NCBI GenBank assembly: GCA_027924585.1
Contig: BSBM01001138.1
Span: forward strand, 12,643,001-12,707,000
DNA length: 64,000 bases
Direction: 5' to 3'
Source of the DNA: Larix kaempferi
Taxonomy: Eukaryota; Streptophyta; Pinopsida; Pinales; Pinaceae
The notes beneath the pieces were generated by a model, which worked only from the letters and a program-made list of their open reading frames with translations, was not told the DNA's origin and ran no database searches. The position numbers and the translations under genes are program-made. Below, one piece after another: positions 61,826-64,000 of the stretch. Every line of letters begins with the position of its first letter. Within the stretch, counting starts at the first letter, position 1.

Positions 61826-64000
61826 TGTTTTTCCTATCCTTCTTTTTATAAGTTTTTCTTCTCTTGATCAGTGGTATATAATCCATGAGAGGACCATCTG
61901 CATCATCTGGACTTTCTCTTCTAGTTCTTGGTTCTTTAGCAGGCGCTTTTGGTGATGTTTGCAATATCCTAGTTGATTGTTGTTCTAGACCTGGATTTTG
62001 CGGCAAGGGGTTCGGATTTGCTGCAACGATGTGAGAATGTTACATCGTTATATTTTGCTATTGTAATGACAAGTTTTTTCATTTAAAAAAATTCATTACG
62101 AAGGTGTTTTTTTACCAGGTGTGACCAAATCATGTTGTTGATGTTCTTGTCCAGTCTTAACCTGTACAGTTTCACCCTCTACATGCTCTGCAGTTGAAAT
62201 ACGGTGAACTACAATTAATGGTAACCATTTGCAATGCTATACATAAAATTGTATCATATGAATAAATTAATTACCGAGATTTGAAGCTTGATCATCGATT
62301 TGTTGTTGTCCCTCCTTGACACTAATGGGACCATTACTTTCCTGTTAAAAACATAGTCAATATTTTAAATCAAGTATTTGGAACAAAAATATTCCACAAG
62401 CGACAAATCTTCATTAAACTATATAGATTCTATATACCTGTGCACCGGATGGATTGGTACCACAAGACTGTGTTTTCCCAGATAAGCTTCTTCTACGTTC
62501 AACAAAAGCTCCAAAGCCTTCCTGGAAGCCAAGATTCATGTCTTCCTCTCTGGGTACTTCATTGAATCGATCGGCCTGCATATTTGCTTATCGTCGTTAA
62601 TTAACATTTTATGGTGCAATAAAACGAAAAATAATTTTCAATTTATTATTTGTATTGATTGTTGGTTTCTCGAAACTTACAAACTGTGCCGCCAAATTTG
62701 AATAACCACCAGGGCCAAGCTTGTGCTGACCTACTTTTTCTAGTCTTGCCTTTGTGGCCTTTGATGTGTCTGGTAGCCTATGCAAGTGTTGAAATACGTT
62801 AGATGTTCCAAGTTTGATATAGAAATCAAGGATAATAAGGTTTAGAATTACATTGCGGAAAGTATTGCATACCTCCCTATTCCTGGTGTTAGCTTGCCTT
62901 CTCTTCTCAGAGCCTTCTCCTTTCCATCTTCCACTAGAGCTCTCCACTCCATTGCTGGAATCATTGGTGGGCGCTCATACCTATGGTTTCTTTCGAGGTG
63001 TGTCCTATATTGGTCTCAGACAACCTTCACATGTTGACAAGCCTTTTTCAATACATTGGCATGACTGAAGGTTTTCTCCCCGAACAAGCCAACCAACCGA
63101 TTAGTGAGTTCATCTTTTAAATGTTTCGGTTGTCTATCCCACCTTGATCAGATGGTGGGCCCGAAGATCTCCAAGCAAAATTCATTCATATGTTTATAGA
63201 AAACATTGTTTCCTGCACAACGATCATGCCATGATCATAATTAGTTGATAAAAAACATTTTATCGGTATATTACAATGACATTATAAACACTAATTAACC
63301 TGATCGACTATGATTAATTACTTGGGATCGTCGGTATGTTTATTGGGACAAGATCTTTGTCCACCAAAATTGTTGTCTCTAGTGTTCCCGTGCTTTTGAC
63401 ATGGGAAGATCCTGGAAATGTAGCTTGTTCGACATCAAAATTGATAAGGGACTCGGTGTCGACCCCTTCTTGTGGAGTATCCATTGTGTGTTGGTCAGTA
63501 GCGGCTGTTGTGCTCACAGTGGGGGTCCGTGGTGTTTCAGAACATGTTGCCGACTGTTCGGTTGGCAACAATGGCGAAGGATTCGAACTACATGGAGTCG
63601 TTTGTTCGTGATGCGAAGTCTCTCCACGCGCCTCGCTAGGGACAGCACCACCTTGACCAATATTGTGTGGTCCCTTATAATTCTGTAAATAGACACCATG
63701 TCTTATACATTCAATACTATCATATAAAAGAGAACATTATAAAGATTTAAACGAATTATTCTATGATTCAAGATTCCTCAACTTGTAATTTATTAGATTT
63801 ATGTTCCAACAATGCAATCCTTTCTTTAATTGCGCTTGTTTGTGGAACCTAGATTACTAGAGAAAGGATTTCTGCAGTATATCTATTCAACAATTTCTTT
63901 TCCATCTTTAGCGGGTGTGCGGCTTCACCAATTTTTTCGCAATCGTGAAGCACCTCTGCCACTTTAGGGTCTAACAGAAAATATTGCGATGCTGATTCAT
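61818..64000 (-). pseudogene. Multi-exon transposase-like gene (plant transposase, Ptta/En/Spm type), nonsense-mutated, runs off the window
   Basis: Minus-strand exons, all GT-AG and in phase: >64,000-63,783, 63,682-63,322, 63,212-62,873, 62,777-62,681, 62,575-62,438, 62,341-62,275, 62,208-62,116, 62,020-61,818. The exon at 63,212 encodes FCLEIFGPTI...RWDRQPKHL, then QYRTHLERNHRYERP. With the next exon (KLGPGGYSNLAAQF) this resembles the Transposase_24 region of plant CACTA-type elements. The following exons read NLGFQEGFGAFVE and a low-complexity part. The C-terminus is basic (IKRRKTYKKKDRKNN), a likely nuclear localisation signal. The first exon is helical/coiled-coil-like. Three in-frame stops: TAG 63,851-63,849, TGA 63,150-63,148, TGA 63,018-63,016. 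Splice sites are unharmed, so decay is recent or the gene model is off at those places. The 5' end lies outside. Confidence 0.6.

Overview
The window is AT-rich nuclear DNA from a land plant. A 23-exon plant-type gene, many nested LTR retrotransposons, LINE relics and long gene-poor stretches suggest a large repeat-dominated genome; a gymnosperm (conifer) is my best guess, but this is inference and no marker in the window proves it.

Only one gene looks intact: a full-size PDR-type ABC transporter (ABCG family) on the + strand at 14,215-21,749. Its 23 exons join in phase into about 1,487 codons, with a TATA box and two W-box-like sites upstream. At the right edge a minus-strand, multi-exon transposase-like gene (61,818 to beyond 64,000) has clean splice phases but three in-frame stops.

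Layout: 1-7,018 holds three LINE 3' fragments with (CAT)n-type tails. Two lie tail to tail, and the third is split by a 1.6-kb solo-LTR-like insertion. 7,019-13,400 is AT-rich with short tandem duplications. The PDR gene follows. 23,938-31,540 is a decayed Ty3/gypsy element split by a 2.48-kb relative of the first solo LTR (5-bp TSD). A tRNA-type SINE with an 11-bp TSD sits at 31,911-32,079. 37,150-39,665 holds fragments of another retroelement (gag-like, RNase H, and a 209-codon unknown ORF). 41,938-46,506 is a decayed copia on the minus strand, and 46,735-50,949 a decayed gypsy on the minus strand that carries an extra ORF after integrase. 50,960-51,440 is a block of GTCGG repeats.

The right end is the most informative for history. 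A structurally complete Ty1/copia (52,570-59,833; 607-bp LTRs; TSD CTTAT) inserted into one copy of a direct duplication, and the other copy at 61,170-61,825 preserves the empty site. Between them lies a 0.7-kb inverted repeat with tRNA-like ends. I see no convincing new biological system. The best leads are the extra ORF of the minus-strand gypsy, the GTCGG block, the inverted repeat, and two consecutive in-frame, stop-free introns of the transporter.
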